Assembly (NCBI RefSeq): GCF_000820105.1
Contig: NZ_CDDB01000048.1
Location: forward strand, 1 to 45,798
Direction: 5' to 3'
Length of the DNA: 45,798 bases
Source: Aeromonas schubertii
Lineage (GTDB): Bacteria; Pseudomonadota; Gammaproteobacteria; Enterobacterales; Aeromonadaceae
The notes beneath the pieces are model-generated. The model had not been told where the DNA came from. It ran no database searches and was given only the letters and a program-made list of their open reading frames with translations. The translations under genes and the position numbers were made by a program. Shown here piece after piece: positions 45,778 to 45,798 of the stretch (its first letter is position 1; every line of letters begins with the position of its first letter).

Positions 45778-45798
45778 GGAAGGTGCGAACAAGTCCCT
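45778..45798 (+). mobile_element. Terminus of an IS5-family insertion sequence (truncated by window edge)
   Basis: The last 21 bases start GGAAGGTGCGAACAAG, which I recognise as the terminal inverted repeat of IS5-group elements. The four preceding bases are TTAG, matching the YTAR target duplication of that group. Only the end is present, so the transposase and second end cannot be checked. Confidence 0.75.

Larger units (their letters stand above)
33183..45798 (+). mobile_element. Tn7-like transposon at attTn7 (right end, tnsABCDE and part of the cargo)
   Basis: The element begins with TGTGGGAT at 33183, exactly 25 bp after the last base of the glmS stop codon, the canonical attTn7 insertion point. 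Three TnsB-type repeats, a hairpin, and tnsA, tnsB, tnsC, tnsD and tnsE follow in Tn7 order and orientation. TnsD explains glmS targeting; TnsE in Tn7 directs insertion into replicating, often conjugative, DNA. The cargo visible here is a GHKL kinase, a receiver protein and a cytosine methyltransferase, then an IS5-type terminus at the edge. The left end and second target duplication are not in the window, so the real right boundary is unknown. Confidence 0.93.

Noticed and set aside
33183-45798. CRISPR-associated (type I-F or V-K) Tn7-like element
   Set aside because: No cas gene, no CRISPR repeats and no guide-like array in the window; the element has TnsD and TnsE, so it is canonical Tn7 type. 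The unseen left part could still differ.

Overview
The window most likely comes from the chromosome of an Aeromonas species, a gammaproteobacterium. The chromosomal part is GC-rich with strong codon bias. It carries an AhpB-type M4 elastase of 588 residues, which is characteristic of Aeromonas, and E. coli-like gene neighbourhoods (rapA-rluA; dcuA/aspA/fxsA/groESL; mdtH/rimJ; ygiM/glnE). The species assignment is from recognition, not a search.

Layout of the chromosomal part (1-33182). At the extreme left, on the minus strand, are the P1 and P2 promoters of a ribosomal RNA operon whose 16S gene lies outside the window. Reading away from it are rapA and rluA. Next come a small YjfB-like gene, groEL-groES (minus) behind a sigma-32 type promoter, a MATE efflux pump, fxsA (minus), the aspA-dcuA operon for anaerobic fumarate/aspartate metabolism, and a general porin. 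An accessory block follows: mdtH (minus), a divergent LysR regulator, and two secreted proteases (a trypsin-like PKD/PPC protease and the AhpB elastase). Then come two overlapping GNAT acetyltransferases (the second is RimJ), bifunctional putA (minus), ygiM (minus), a TIGYGD potassium channel (minus), a short methyl-accepting chemotaxis protein, glnE, a PAS-GGDEF diguanylate cyclase, a DeoR-family regulator and glmS.

Transposon part (33183-45798). A Tn7-like transposon sits exactly 25 bp after the glmS stop codon, the classical attTn7 position. Its right end carries three TnsB-type repeats in 20-bp register, followed by a hairpin and tnsA-tnsB-tnsC-tnsD-tnsE. All recognisable catalytic residues are intact (TnsA E63/D114/K132; TnsB D272/D360/E395; TnsC Walker A/B; TnsD CCCH zinc finger). 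Its left end is not in the window.

The visible cargo is a three-gene cluster of lower GC. The first gene encodes a 787-residue protein with two GHKL ATPase modules: an N-terminal MORC/paraMORC-like module and a C-terminal histidine-kinase module, joined by a coiled coil. The second, overlapping by 4 bp, encodes a receiver-domain protein whose helical C-terminal half carries an R-N-x3-H motif like that of HEPN ribonucleases. The third, convergent, encodes a C5-cytosine DNA methyltransferase. I infer that this could be a phosphorelay-controlled anti-phage (abortive infection) or restriction-like module carried by the transposon, and it is the most interesting object here. The last 21 bases match the terminus of an IS5-family insertion sequence, preceded by a TTAG target site. 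Both window edges therefore lie in repeats (rrn and IS5), which suggests the window is a whole assembly contig.
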